A stretch of 64,000 bases of DNA from Coccinella septempunctata (GCF_907165205.1 NC_058190.1:17926001-17990000), one strand, 5' to 3'; positions 24,463 to 39,970 are shown, numbered from the stretch's first letter. Numbers and translations are program-made. The notes: generated by a model from the letters alone, not told the origin.

Positions 24463-27400
24463 GATCAATTCGAACCAAATCTTGAAACTGCACATAGTTT
24501 TCGAATTGAGATGCACATGTTTAATTTCAGTTCGATAGTGCAGATAGGAATTGAGATTTTAGTGGTCTATTCGGAAAAGTGTGATATCAATTCCTCAAAA
24601 ACTGTTGAACCAATTCGAACCAAATCTTGAAACTTTACATAGTTTTCGAATTGAGATGCACATGTTGAATTTCAGTTTGATAGTTCAGATAGGAATTGAG
24701 ATTTCAGTGGTCAATTCGGCAAAGTGCGATATCAATTCCTCGAAAACTGTTGGATCAATTCGAACCAAATCTTGAAACTGCACATAGTTTTCGAATTGAG
24801 ATGCTTATGTTGAATTTCAGTTCGATAGTGCAGATAGGAATTGAGATTTCAGTGGTCAATTCGGCAAAGTGTGATATCAATTCCTCAAAAACTGTTGAAC
24901 CAATTCGACCCAAATCTTGAAACTGCACATAGTTTACGAATTGAGATGCACATGTTGAATTTCAGATCGATAGTTCTGATAGGAATGAAGATTTCAGTAG
25001 TCGATTCGGCAAAATATCATTTAAATTCCTAAGGAACTATTGGATCGATTCGAACCAAATCTTGAAACTGCACATAGTTTTCGAATTGAGATGCACATGT
25101 TGAATTTCAGTTCGATAGTTCAGATAGGAATTGAGATTCTAGTGGTCTATTAGGCAAAGTGTGATATCAATTCCTCGAAAACTGTTGGATCAATTCGAAC
25201 CAAATCTTGAAACTGCACATAGTTTTCGGATTGAGATGTACATGTTGAATTTCAGTTCGATAGTTCAGATGGGAATTGAGATTTCAGTGGTCAATTCGGC
25301 AAAGTGTGATATCAATTCCTCGAAAACTGTTGGATCAATTCGAACCAAATCTTGAAACTGCACATAGTTTTCGAATTGAGATGCACATGTTGAATTTCAG
25401 TTCGATAGTGCAGATAGGAATTGAGATTTCAGTGGTCTATTCGGCAAAGTGTGATATCAATTCATCGAAAACTGTTGGTTCAATTCTTGAAAACGCACAT
25501 GGTTTTCGAATTGAGATGCACAAGTTGAATTTCAGATCGATAGTTCTGATAGGAATGAAGATTTCAGTAGTTGATTCGGCAAAATATCATTTAAATTCCT
25601 AAGGAACTATTGGATCGATTCGAACCAAATCTTGAAACTGCACATAGTTTTCGAATTGAGATGCACATGTTGAATTTCAGTTCGATAGTTCAGATAGGAA
25701 TTGAGATTTCAGTGGTCAATTCGGCAAAGTGTGATATCAATTCCTCGAAAACTGTTGGATCAATTCGAACCAAATCTTGAAACTGCACGTAGTTGTCGAA
25801 ATGATATGCACATGTTGAATTTCAGATCGATAGTTCTAATAGGAATGGAGATTTCAGAAGGCGATTCGACAAAATATCGAAAACTGTTGGATCAATTCGA
25901 ACCGAATCTCGAAACTGCACATAGTTTTCGAATTGAGATGCACATGTTGAATTTCAGTTCGATAGTGCAGATAGGAATTGAGATTCTAGTGGTCTATTCG
26001 GCAAATTGTGATATCAATTCCTCGAAAACTGTTGGATCAATTCGAACCAAATCTTGAAACTGAACATAGTTTTCGAAATAAGATGCATATGTTGAATTTC
26101 AGTTCGATAGTTCTGATAGGAATTGAGGTTTCAGTGGTCTATTCGGCAAAGTGTGATATCAATTCCTCTAAAACTGTTGAACCAATTCGACCCAAATCTT
26201 GAAACTGCACAGAGTTCTCGAATTGAGATGCACATGTTGAATTTCAGATCGATAGTTCTGATATGAATGAAGATTTCAGTAGTCGATTCGGCAAAATATC
26301 ATTTCAATTCCTAAGGAACTATTGGATCGATTCGAACCAAATCTTGAAACTGCACATAGTTTTCGAATTGAGATGCACATGTTGAATTTCAGTTCGATAG
26401 TTCAGATAGGAATTGAGATTTCAGTAATTTGGCAAAGTGTGATATCAATTCCTCGAAAACTGTTGATTCAATTCGAACCAAATCTTCAAATTTCACACAG
26501 TTTTCGAATTGAGATGCACATGTTGAATTTCAGTTCGATAGTTCGATAGAATTGAGATTTCAGTGGTCAATTCTGCAAAGTGTGATATCAATTCCTCGAA
26601 AACTATTGGATCAATTCGAACCAAATCTTGAAACTGCACATAGTTTTCGGATTGAGATGTACATGTTGAATTTCAGTTCGATAGTTCAGATAGGAATTGA
26701 GATTTCAGTGGTCAATTCGGCAAAGTGTGATATCAATTCTTCGAAAACTGTTGGATCAATTCGAACCAAATCTTGAAACTGCACATAGTTTTCGAATTGA
26801 GATGCACATGTTGAATTTCAGTTCGATGGTGCAGATAGGAATTGAGATTTTAGTGGTCTATTCGGCAAAGTGTGATATCAATTCCTCAAAAACTGTTGAA
26901 CCAATTCGACCCAAATCTTGAAACTGCACATAGTTTTCGAATTGAGATGCACATGTTGAATTTCAGATCGATAGTTCTGATAGGAATTGAGATTTTATTT
27001 TAGTGGTCTATTCGGCAAAGTGTGATATCAATTCCTCAAAAACTGTTGAACCAATTCGACCCAAATCTTCAAACTGCACATAGTTTTCGAATTGAGATGC
27101 ACATGTTGAATTTCAGATCGATAGTTCTGATAGGAATGAAGATTTCAGTAGTCGATTCGGCAAAATATCATTTCAATTCCTAAGGAACTATTGGATCGAT
27201 TCGAACCAAATCTTGAAACTGCACATAGTTTTCGAATTGAGATGCACATGTTGAATTTCAGTTCGATAGTTCAGATAGGAATTGAGATTTCAGTGGTCAA
27301 TTCGGCAAAGTGTGATATCAATTCCTCGAAAACTGTTGGATCAATTCGAACCAAATCTTGAAACTGCACATAGTTTTCGAATTGAGATGCACATGTTGAA

Positions 27401-30400
27401 TTTCAGTTCGATGGTGCAGATAGGAATTGAGATTTTAGTGGTCTATTCGGCAAAGTGTGATATCAATTCCTCAAAAACTGTTGAACCAATTCGACCCAAA
27501 TCTTGAAACTGCACATAGTTTTCGAATTGAGATGCACATGTTGAATTTCAGATCGATAGTTCTGATAGGAATGAAGATTTCAGTAGTCGATTCGGCAAAA
27601 TATCATTTCAATTCCTAAGGAACTATTGGATCGATTCGAACCAAATCTTGAAACTGCACATAGTTTTCGAATTGAGATGCACATGTTGAATTTCAGTTCG
27701 ATAGTGCAGATAGGAATTGAGATTTCAGTGGTCTATTCGGCAAAGTGTGATATCAATTCCTCGAAAACTGTTGGATCGATTCGAACCAAATCTTGAAACT
27801 GCACATAGTTTTCGAATTGAGATGCACATGTTGAATTTCAGTTCGATAGTTCAGATAGGAATTGAGATTTCAGTGGTCAATTCGGCAAAGTGTGATATCA
27901 ATTCCTCGAAAACTGTTGGATCAATTCGAACCAAATGTGGGAACTGCACATAGTTTTCGAATTGAGATGCACATGTTGAATTTCAGTTCGATAGTGCTGA
28001 TAGGAATTGAGATTTCAGTGGTCTATTCGGCAAAGTGTGATATCAATTCCTCAAAAACTGTTGAACCAATTCGAACCAAATCTTGAAACTGCACATAGTT
28101 TTCGAATTGAGATGCACATGTTGAATTTCAGTTTGATAGTTCAGATAGGAATTGAGATTTCAGTTGTCAATTCGGCAAAGTGTGATATCAATTCTTCGAA
28201 AACTGTTGGATCAATTCGAACCAAATCTTGAAACTGCACGTAGTTTTCGAATTGAGATGCACATGTTGAATTTCAGTTCGATAGTGCAGATAGGAATTGA
28301 GATTTCAGTGGTCTATTCGGCAAAGTGTGATATCAATTCCTCGAAAACTGTTGGACCAATTCGAACCAAATCTTGAAACTGCACATAGTTTTCGAAATGA
28401 GATTCACATGTTGAATTTCAGATCGATAGTTCTAATAGGAATGGAGATTTCAGAAGTCGATTCGACAAAATATCATTTCAATTCCTAAAGAACTATTGGA
28501 TCAATTCGAACCAAATCTTGAAACTGCTCATAGTTTTCGAATTGAGATGCACATGTTTAATTTCAGTTCGATAGTGCAGATAGGAATTGAGATTTTAGTG
28601 GTCTATTCGGAAAAGTGTGATATCAATTCCTCAAAAACTGTTGAACCAATTCGAACCAAATCTTGAAACTGCACATAGTTTTCGAATTGAGATGCACATG
28701 TTGAATTTCAGTTTGATAGTTCAGATAGGAATTGAGATTTCAGTGGTCAATTCGGCAAAGTGCGATATCAATTCCTCGAAAACTGTTGGATCAATTCGAA
28801 CCAAATCTTGAAACTGCACATAGTTTTCGAATTGAGATGCTTATGTTGAATTTCAGTTCGATAGTGCAGATAGGAATTGAGATTTTAGTGGTCTATTCGG
28901 CAAAGTGTGATATCAATTCCTCAAAAACTGTTGAACCAATTCGACCCAAATCTTGAAACTGCACATAGTTTACGAATTGAGATGCACATGTTGAATTTCA
29001 GATCGATAGTTCTGATAGGAATGAAGATTTCAGTAGTCGATTCGGCAAAATATCATTTAAATTCCTAAGGAACTATTGGATCGATTCGAACCAAATCTTG
29101 AAACTGCACATAGTTTTCGAATTGAGATGCACATGTTGAATTTCAGTTCGATAGTTCAGATAGGAATTGAGATTCTAGTTGTCTATTAGGCAAATTGTGA
29201 TATCAATTCCTCGAAAACTGTTGGATCAATTCGAACCAAATCTTGAAACTGCACATAGTTTTCGGATTGAGATGTACATGTTGAATTTCAGTTCGATAGT
29301 TCAGATGGGAATTGAGATTTCAGTGGTCAATTCGGCAAAGTGTGATATCAATTACTCGAAAACTGTTGGATCAATTCGAACCAAATCTTGAAACTGCACA
29401 TAGTTTTCGAATTGAGATGCACATGTTGAATTTCAGTTCGATAGTGCAGATAGGAATTGAGATTTCAGTGGTCTATTTGGCAAAGTGTGATATCAATTCC
29501 TCAAAAACTGTTGAACCAATTCGACCCAAATCTTGAAACTGCACATAGTTTTCGAATTGAGATGCAAATGTTGAATTTCAGATCGATAGTTCTGATAGGA
29601 ATGAAGATTTCAGTAGTCGATTCGGCTAAATATCATTTCAATTCCTAAGGAACTATTGGATCGATTCGAACCAAATCTTGAAACTGCACATAGTTTTCGA
29701 ATTGAGATGCACATGTTGAATTTCATTTCGATAGTTCAGATAGGAATTGAGATTTCAGTGGTCAATTCGGCAAAGTGTGATATCAATTCCTCGAAAACTG
29801 TTGGATCAATTCGAACCAAATCTTGAAACTGCACATAGTTATCGAAATGATATGCACATGTTGAATTTCAGATCGATAGTTCTAATAGGAATGGAGATTT
29901 CAGAAGGCGATTCGACAAAATATCGAAAACTGTTGGATCAATTCGAACCGAATCTCGAAACTGCACATAGTTTTCGAATTGAGATGCACATGTTGAATTT
30001 CAGTTCGATAGTGCAGATAGGAATTGAGATTCTAGTGGTCTATTCGGCAAATTGTGATATCAATTCCTCGAAAACTGTTGGATCAATTCGAACCAAATCT
30101 TGAAACTGCACGTAGTTTTCGAATTGAGATGCACATGTTGAATTTCAGTTCGATAGTGCAGATAGGAATTGAGATTTCAGTGGTCTATTCGGCAAAGTGT
30201 GATATCAATTCCTCGAAAACTGTTGGACCAATTCGAACCAAATCTTGAAACTGCACATAGTTTTCGAAATGAGATTCACATGTTGAATTTCAGATCGATA
30301 GTTCTAATAGGAATGGAGATTTCAGAAGTCGATTCGACAAAATATCATTTCAATTCCTAAAGAACTATTGGATCAATTCGAACCAAATCTTGAAACTGCT

Positions 30401-33400
30401 CATAGTTTTCGAATTGAGATGCACATTTCAGTTCGATAGTGCAGATAGGAATTGAGATTTTAGTGGTCTATTCGGAAAAGTGTGATATCAATTCCTCAAA
30501 AACTGTTGAACCAATTCGAACCAAATCTTGAAACTGCACATAGTTTTCGAATTGAGATGCACATGTTGAATTTCAGTTTGATAGTTCAGATAGAAATTGA
30601 GATTTCAGTGGTCAATTCGGCAAAGTGCGATATCAATTCCTCGAAAACTGTTGGATCAATTCGAACCAAATCTTGAAACTGCACATAGTTTTCGAATTGA
30701 GATGCTTATGTTGAATTTCAGTTCGATAGTGCAGATAGGAATTGAGATTTTAGTGGTCTATTCGGCAAAGTGTGATATCAATTCCTCAAAAACTGTTGAA
30801 CCAATTCGACCCAAATCTTGAAACTGCACATAGTTTACGAATTGAGATGCACATGTTGAATTTCAGATCGATAGTTCTGATAGGAATGAAGATTTCAGTA
30901 GTCGATTCGGCAAAATATCATTTAAATTCCTAAGGAACTATTGGATAGATTCGAACCAAATCTTGAAACTGCACATAGTTTTCGAATTGAGATGCACATG
31001 TTGAATTTCAGTTCGATAGTTCAGATAGGAATTGAGATTCTAGTTGTCTATTAGGCAAATTGTGATATCAATTCCTCGAAAACTGTTGGATCAATTCGAA
31101 CCAAATCTTGAAACTGCACATAGTTTTCGGATTGAGATGTACATGTTGAATTTCAGTTCGATAGTTCAGATGGGAATTGAGATTTCAGTGGTCAATTCGG
31201 CAAAGTGTGATATCAATTACTCGAAAACTGTTGGATCAATTCGAACCAAATCTTGAAACTGCACATAGTTTTCGAATTGAGATGCACATGTTGAATTTCA
31301 GTTCGATAGTGCAGATAGGAATTGAGATTTCAGTGGTCTATTTGGCAAAGTGTGATATCAATTCCTCAAAAACTGTTGAACCAATTCGACCCAAATCTTG
31401 AAACTGCACATAGTTTTCGAATTGAGATGCAAATGTTGAATTTCAGATCGATAGTTCTGATAGGAATGAAGATTTCAGTAGTCGATTCGGCTAAATATCA
31501 TTTCAATTCCTAAGGAACTATTGGATCGATTCGAACCAAATCTTGAAACTGCACATAGTTTTCGAATTGAGATGCACATGTTGAATTTCAGTTCGATAGT
31601 TCAGATAGGAATTGAGATTTCAGTGGTCAATTCGGCAAAGTGTGATATCAATTCCTCGAAAACTGTTGGATCAATTCGAACCAAATCTTGAAACTGCACA
31701 TAGTTGTCGAAATGATATGCACATGTTGAATTTCAGATCGATAGTTCTAATAGGAATGGAGATTTCAGAAGGCGATTCGACAAAATATCGAAAACTGTTG
31801 GATCAATTCGAACCGAATCTCGAAACTGCACATAGTTTTCGAATTGAGATGCACATGTTGAATTTCAGTTCGATAGTTCAGATAGGAATTGAGATTTCAG
31901 TAATTTGGCAAAGTGTGATATCAATTCCTCGAAAACTGTTGATTCAATTCGAACCAAATCTTGAAATTTCACACAGTTTTCGAATTGAGATGCACATGTT
32001 GAATTTCAGTTCGATAGTTCGATAGAATTGAGATTTCAGTGGTCAATTCGGCAAAGTGTGATATCAATTCCTCGAAAACTATTGGATCAATTCGAACCAA
32101 ATCTTGAAACTGCACATAGTTTTCGGATTGAGATGTACATGTTGAATTTCAGTTCGATAGTTCAGATAGGAATTGAGATTTCAGTGGTCAATTCGGCAAA
32201 GTGTGATATCAATTCCTCGAAAACTGTTGGATCAATTCGAAACAAATCTTGAAACTGCACATAGTTTTCGAATTGAGATGCACATGTTGAATTTCAGTTC
32301 GATAGTGCAGATAGGAATTGAGATTTCAGTGGTCTATTCGGCAAAGTGTGATATCAATTCCTCGAAAACTGTTGGATCAATTCGAACCAAATCTTGAAAC
32401 TGCACATAGTTTTCGAATTGAGATGCACATGTTGAATTTCAGTTCGATGGTGCAGATAGGAATTGAGATTTTAGTGGTCTATTCGGCAAAGTGTGATATC
32501 AATTCCTCAAAAACTGTTGAACCAATTCGACCCAAATCTTGAAACTGCACAGAGTTTTCGAATTGAGATGCACATGTTGAATTTCAGATCGATAGTTCTG
32601 ATATGAATGAAGATTTCAGTAGTCGATTCGGCAAAATATCATTTCAATTCCTAAGGAACTATTGGATCGATTCGAACCAAATCTTGAAACTGCACATAGT
32701 TTTCGAATTGAGATGCACATGTTGAATTTCAGTTCGATAGTTCAGATAGGAATTGAGATTTCAGTAATTTGGCAAAGTGTGATATCAATTCCTCGAAAAC
32801 TGTTGATTCAATTCGAACCAAATCTTGAAATTTCACACAGTTTTCGAATTGAGATGCACATGTTGAATTTCAGTTCGATAGTTCGATAGAATTGAGATTT
32901 CAGTGGTCAATTCGGCAAAGTGTGATATCAATTCCTCGAAAACTATTGGATCAATTCGAACCAAATCTTGAAACTGCACATAGTTTTCGGATTGAGATGT
33001 ACATGTTGAATTTCAGTTCGATAGTTCAGATAGGAATTGAGATTCTAGTTGTCTATTAGGCAAATTGTGATATCAATTCCTCGAAAACTGTTGGATCAAT
33101 TCGAACCAAATCTTGAAACTGCACATAGTTTTCGGATTGAGATGTACATGTTGAATTTCAGTTCGATAGTTCAGATGGGAATTGAGATTTCAGTGGTCAA
33201 TTCGGCAAAGTGTGATATCAATTACTCGAAAACTGTTGGATCAATTCGAACCAAATCTTGAAACTGCACATAGTTTTCGAATTGAGATGCTTATGTTGAA
33301 TTTCAGTTCGATAGTGCAGATAGGAATTGAGATTTTAGTGGTCTATTCGGCAAAGTGTGATATCAATTCCTCAAAAACTGTTGAACCAATTCGACCCAAA

Positions 33401-36400
33401 TCTTGAAACTGCACATAGTTTACGAATTGAGATGCACATGTTGAATTTCAGATCGATAGTTCTGATAGGAATGAAGATTTCAGTAGTCGATTCGGCAAAA
33501 TATCATTTAAATTCCTAAGGAACTATTGGATAGATTCGAACCAAATCTTGAAACTGCACATAGTTTTCGAATTGAGATGCACATGTTGAATTTCAGTTTG
33601 ATAGTTCAGATAGGAATTGAGATTTCAGTGGTCAATTCGGCAAAGTGCGATATCAATTCCTCGAAAACTGTTGGATCAATTCGAACCAAATCTTGAAACT
33701 GCACATAGTTTTCGAATTGAGATGCTTATGTTGAATTTCAGTTCGATAGTGCAGATAGGAATTGAGATTTTAGTGGTCTATTCGGCAAAGTGTGATATCA
33801 ATTCCTCAAAAACTGTTGAACCAATTCGACCCAAATCTTGAAACTGCACATAGTTTACGAATTGAGATGCACATGTTGAATTTCAGATCGATAGTTCTGA
33901 TAGGAATGAAGATTTCAGTAGTCGATTCGGCAAAATATCATTTAAATTCCTAAGGAACTATTGGATAGATTCGAACCAAATCTTGAAACTGCACATAGTT
34001 TTCGAATTGAGATGCACATGTTGAATTTCAGTTCGATAGTTCAGATAGGAATTGAGATTCTAGTTGTCTATTAGGCAAATTGTGATATCAATTCCTCGAA
34101 AACTGTTGGATCAATTCGAACCAAATCTTGAAACTGCACATAGTTTTCGGATTGAGATGTACATGTTGAATTTCAGTTCGATAGTTCAGATGGGAATTGA
34201 GATTTCAGTGGTCAATTCGGCAAAGTGTGATATCAATTACTCGAAAACTGTTGGATCAATTCGAACCAAATCTTGAAACTGCACATAGTTTTCGAATTGA
34301 GATGCACATGTTGAATTTCAGTTCGATAGTGCAGATAGGAATTGAGATTTCAGTGGTCTATTTGGCAAAGTGTGATATCAATTCCTCAAAAACTGTTGAA
34401 CCAATTCGACCCAAATCTTGAAACTGCACATAGTTTTCGAATTGAGATGCAAATGTTGAATTTCAGATCGATAGTTCTGATAGGAATGAAGATTTCAGTA
34501 GTCGATTCGGCTAAATATCATTTCAATTCCTAAGGAACTATTGGATCGATTCGAACCAAATCTTGAAACTGCACATAGTTTTCGAATTGAGATGCACATG
34601 TTGAATTTCAGTTCGATAGTTCAGATAGGAATTGAGATTTCAGTGGTCAATTCGGCAAAGTGTGATATCAATTCCTCGAAAACTGTTGAATCAATTCGAA
34701 CCAAATCTTGAAACTGCACATAGTTGTCGAAATGATATGCACATGTTGAATTTCAGATCGATAGTTCTAATAGGAATGGAGATTTCAGAAGGCGATTCGA
34801 CAAAATATCGAAAACTGTTGGATCAATTCGAACCGAATCTCGAAACTGCACATAGTTTTCGAATTGAGATGCACATGTTGAATTTCAGTTCGATAGTGCA
34901 GATAGGAATTGAGATTCTAGTGGTCTATTCGGCAAATTGTGATATCAATTCCTCGAAAACTGTTGGATCAATTCGAACCAAATCTTGAAACTGAACATAG
35001 TTTTCGAATTGAGATGCACATGTTGAATTTCAGTTCGATAGTTCTGATAGGAATTGAGGTTTCAGTGGTCTATTCGGCAAAGTGTGATATCAATTCCTCT
35101 AAAACTGTTGAACCAATTCGACCCAAATCTTGAAACTGCACAGAGTTTTCGAATTGAGATGCACATGTTGAATTTCAGATCGATAGTTCTGATATGAATG
35201 AAGATTTCAGTAGTCGATTCGGCAAAATATCATTTCAATTCCTAAGGAACTATTGGATCGATTCGAACCAAATCTTGAAACTGCACATAGTTTTCGAATT
35301 GAGATGCACATGTTGAATTTCAGTTCGATAGTTCAGATAGGAATTGAGATTTCAGTAATTTGGCAAAGTGTGATATCAATTCCTCGAAAACTGTTGATTC
35401 AATTCGAACCAAATCTTCAAATTTCACACAGTTTTCGAATTGAGATGCACATGTTGAATTTCAGTTCGATAGTTCGATAGAATTGAGATTTCAGTGGTCA
35501 ATTCGGCAAAGTGTGATATCAATTCCTCGAAAACTATTGGATCAATTCGAACCAAATCTTGAAACTGCACATAGTTTTCGGATTGAGATGTACATGTTGA
35601 ATTTCAGTTCGATAGTTCAGATAGGAATTGAGATTTCAGTGGTCAATTCGGCAAAGTGTGATATCAATTCCTCGAAAACTGTTGGATCAATTCGAAACAA
35701 ATCTTGAAACTGCACATAGTTTTCGAATTGAGATGCACATGTTGAATTTCAGTTCGATAGTGCAGATAGGAATTGAGATTTCAGTGGTCTATTCGGCAAA
35801 GTGTGATATCAATTCCTCGAAAACTGTTGGATCAATTCGAACCAAATCTTGAAACTGCACATAGTTTTCGAATTGAGATGCACATGTTGAATTTCAGTTC
35901 GATGGTGCAGATAGGAATTGAGATTTTAGTGGTCTATTCGGCAAAGTGTGATATCAATTCCTCAAAAACTGTTGAACCAATTCGACCCAAATCTTGAAAC
36001 TGCACATAGTTTACGAATTGAGATGCACATGTTGAATTTCAGATCGATAGTTCTGATAGGAATGAAGATTTCAGTAGTCGATTCGGCAAAATATCATTTA
36101 AATTCCTAAGGAACTATTGGATCGATTCGAACCAAATCTTGAAACTGCACATAGTTTTCGAATTGAGATGCACATGTTGAATTTCAGTTCGATAGTTCAG
36201 ATAGGAATTGAGATTCTAGTTGTCTATTAGGCAAATTGTGATATCAATTCCTCGAAAACTGTTGGATCAATTCGAACCAAATCTTGAAACTGCACATAGT
36301 TTTCGGATTGAGATGTACATGTTGAATTTCAGTTCGATAGTTCAGATGGGAATTGAGATTTCAGTGGTCAATTCGGCAAAGTGTGATATCAATTACTCGA

Positions 36401-38080
36401 AAACTGTTGGATCAATTCGAACCAAATCTTGAAACTGCACATAGTTTTCGAATTGAGATGCACATGTTGAATTTCAGTTCGATAGTGCAGATAGGAATTG
36501 AGATTTCAGTGGTCTATTCGGCAAAGTGTGATATCAATTCCTCAAAAACTGTTGAACCAATTCGACCCAAATCTTGAAACTGCACATAGTTTTCGAATTG
36601 AGATGCACATATTGAATTTCAGTTCGATAGTGCAAATAGGAATTGAGATTTCAGTGGTCTATTCGGCAAAGTGTGATATCAATTCCTCGAAAACTGTTGG
36701 ATCAATTCGAACCAAATCTTGAAACTGCACATAGTTTTCGAAATGAAATGCACATGTTGAATTTCAGATCGATAGTTCTAATAGGAATTAAGACTTCAGA
36801 AGTCGATTCGACAAAATATCATTTCAATTCCTAAGGAACTATTGGATCAATTCGAACCAAATCTTGAAACTGCACATAGTTTTCGGATTGAGAGGCCCAT
36901 GTTGAATTTCAGTTCGATAGTTCAGATAGGAATTGAGATTTCAGTGGTCAATTCGGCAAAGTGTGATAACAATTCCTTGAATACTGTTGGATCAATTCGA
37001 ACCAAATCTTGAAACTGCACATAGTTTTCGAATTGAGATGCACATGTTGAATTTCAGATCGATAGTTCTGATAGGAATGGAGATTTCAGTAGTCGATTCG
37101 GCAAAATATCATTTCAATTCCTAAGGTACTATTGGATCGATTCGAACCAAATCTTGAAACTGCACATAGTTTTCGAATTGAGATGCACATGTTGAATTTC
37201 AGTTCGATAGTTCAGATAGGAATTGAGATTTCAGTGGTCAATTCGGCAAAGTGTGATATCAATTCCTCGAAAACTGTTGGATCAATTCGAACCGAATCTT
37301 GAAACTGCACATAGTTTTCGAATTGAGATGCACATGTTGAATTTCAGTTCGATAGTGCAGATAGGAATTGAGATTTCAGTGGTCTATTCGGCAAAGTGTG
37401 ATATCAATTCCTCAAAAACTGTTGAACCAATTCGACCCAAATCTTGAAACTGCACATAGTTTTCGAATTGAGATGCTAATGTTGAATTTCAGATCGATAG
37501 TTCTGATAGGAATGATGATTTCAGTAGTCGATTCGGCAAAATATCATTTCAATTCCTAAGGAACTATTGGATCGATTCGAACCAAATCTTGAAACTGCAC
37601 ATAGTGTCCGAATTGAGATGCACATGTTGAATTTCAGTTCGATAGTTCAGATAGGAATTGAGATTTCAGTGGTCAATTCGGCAAAGTGTGATATCAATTC
37701 CTCGAAAACTGTTGGATCAATTCCAACCAAATCTTGAAATTTTACACAGTTTTCGAATTGAGATGCACATGTTGAATTTCAGTTCGATAGTTCAGATAGG
37801 AATTGAGATTTCAGTGGTCGAATCGACAAAATATCATTTCAATTCCTAAGGAACTATTGGATCAATTCGACCCAAATCCCGAAACTGTACACAGTTTTTG
37901 ATTTGAGATGCACATGTTGAATTTTAGTTCGATAGTTCAGATAGGAATTGTGATTTCAGTGGTCTATTCGGCAAAGTGTGATATCAATTCCTCAAAAACT
38001 GTTAAACCAATTCGACCGAAATCTTGAAACTGCACATAGTTTTCGAATTGAGATGCACATGTTGAATTTCAGTTTGATAG
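24435..38080 (+). repeat. 145-bp satellite array, plus-oriented block 6
   Basis: About 94 plus monomers, the longest block. It is colinear with block 2 but with whole-monomer gains and losses. The offset is 21811 near 2770, 21231 near 5400, 21236 from 6046 to 10376, and 24401 by 12822. The largest difference is about 3 kb extra at roughly 32.4-35.5 kb. A private 5-bp insertion (ATTTTATTTTAGTGG) lies near 26995. The two 1872-bp higher-order units recur at about 28216-30087 and from 30088. The junction with the ~480-bp repeat is identical to that at 13680. Confidence 0.97.
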
Positions 38081-38511
38081 TTTGGTGGAATCAACAAAGT
38101 AAGTATCATACACTTCATATCCTGAGACAGTAGTTGAACTTCCTGATTTTCAGGCAGAAGAGCAAATAGGTCATTTTAGGGGGGTCTAACCCCTTGCTCA
38201 TTTTTGACCCAAAAAATCGAGATTTTCGATATTTAGTTTTTGAGCTGGAATGGAAGCCTTATCAATGCTGATTACGAAACCGGAAATCCCAATTGGATCA
38301 GACGAATATAACAAGAGATATTGAAGATTGAAATTTCCAACTTTTGAAAAATTACATTTCCAAAATGAAAATCTGAACGGTGAGAGATAGGCTTTCGAGA
38401 ATGCTCGCAATGGATTCAGCTTATTTGAAAACCCATATTTCCATGATAAACTTTCAAATATCTGACTTTGTTTAAAAAAAAATAATTTTTTTTCCATTTT
38501 TCATTTTTCAG

Positions 38512-38585
38512 TTCACTTTGAACTGCTCTCTGGAGTGCAATTCTCTATTGAATCATCAACCGTTAGGTTTGGTTGAATCGAAAAA
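38512..38585 (+). other. Exon-like 74-nt segment, unit 1 of array 2
   Basis: Acceptor TTTTTCAG, donor GTGAGT, frame open with NHQPLGLVESK. It is identical in layout to 14111-14184, with the same 413-nt intron-like stretch before it. Confidence 0.55.
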
Positions 38586-39001
38586 GTGAGTACTATACAC
38601 TCTATATCCTAAGATAGTAGTAGGACACCCTGATTTTTATGCAGAGGAGCAAATAGGTCATTTTAGGGGTGTCTAAGCCCTTGCTCATTTTTGACCCAAA
38701 AAATCGAGATTTTCGATATTTAGTTTTTGAGCTGGAATGGAAGCCTTATCAATGCTGATTACGAAACCGGAAATCCCAATTGGATCAGACGAATATAACA
38801 AGAGATGCAGATTGAAATTTTCAACTTGTGAAAAATGACATTTCCAAAATGAAAATCTGAACGGTGAGAGATAGGCTTTCGAGAATGCTCGCACAGGATT
38901 CAGCTTATTTGAGAACATATATTTTCATGATGAACTTTCAAATATCTGACTTTGTTCGAAAAAAAATCGAATTTATTGTTTTTCCATTTTTCATTTTCCA
39001 G

Positions 39002-39075
39002 TTCACTTTGAACTGCTCTCTGGAGTGCAATTCTCTATTGAATCATCAACTGTTAGGTTTGGTTGAATCAACAAA
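39002..39075 (+). other. Exon-like 74-nt segment, unit 2 of array 2
   Basis: Acceptor TTTTCCAG, donor GTAAGT, frame open and ending VEST. The preceding intron-like stretch (416 nt) keeps CTGAC, unlike the corresponding unit in array 1. Confidence 0.55.
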
Positions 39076-39491
39076 GTAAGTATTATACACTCCATATCCT
39101 AAGACAGTAGTAGGACACCCTGATTTTTATGCAGAGGACCAATAGGTCATTTTAGGGGGGTCTAAGCCCTTGCTCATTTTTGACCCAAAAAATCGAGATT
39201 TTCGATATTTAGTTTTTGAGCTGGAATGGAAGCCTCATCAATGCTGATTACGAAACCGGAAATCCCAATTGGATCAGACGAATATAACAAGAGATATTGC
39301 AGATTGAAATTTTCAACTTTTGAAAAATGACATTTCCAAAATGAAAATCTGAACGGTGAGAGATAGGTTTTCGAGAATGCTCGCAATGGATTCAGCTTAT
39401 TTGAAAACCTTTATTTTTATGATAAACTTTCAAATATCTGACTTTGTTTAAAAAATAATCAATTTATTGTTTTTCATTTTTCATTTTCCAG

Positions 39492-39565
39492 TTCACTTCG
39501 GAGTGCTCTCTAGAGTGCAATTCTCTATTGAATCATCAACTGTTAGGTTCGGTTGAATCAAAAAA
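39492..39565 (+). other. Exon-like 74-nt segment, unit 3 of array 2
   Basis: Acceptor TTTTCCAG, donor GTGAGT. Most diverged copy at its start (FTSECSLECNSL), but still exactly 74 nt and stop-free. Confidence 0.55.
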
Positions 39566-39970
39566 GTGAGTTTCATACACTCCATATCCTAAGACAGTAG
39601 TAGGACACCCTGATTTTTATGCAAAGGGGTCATTTTAGGGGGGTCTAACCCCTTGCTCATTTTTGACCCAAAAAATCGAGATTTTCGATATTTAGTTTTT
39701 GAGCTGGAATGGAAGCCTTATCAATGCTGATTACGAAACCGGAAATCCCAATTGGATCAGACGAATATAACAAGAGATATTGAAGATTGAAATTTTCAAC
39801 TTTTGAAAAATGACATTTCCAAAATGAAAATCTGAACGGTGAGAGATAGGCTTTCGAGAATGCTCGCAATGGATTCAGCTTATTTGAAAACCTATATTTC
39901 CATGATAAACTTTCAAATATCTGACTTTGTTTAAAAAAAATAATTTTTTTTTCCATTTTTCATTTTCCAG

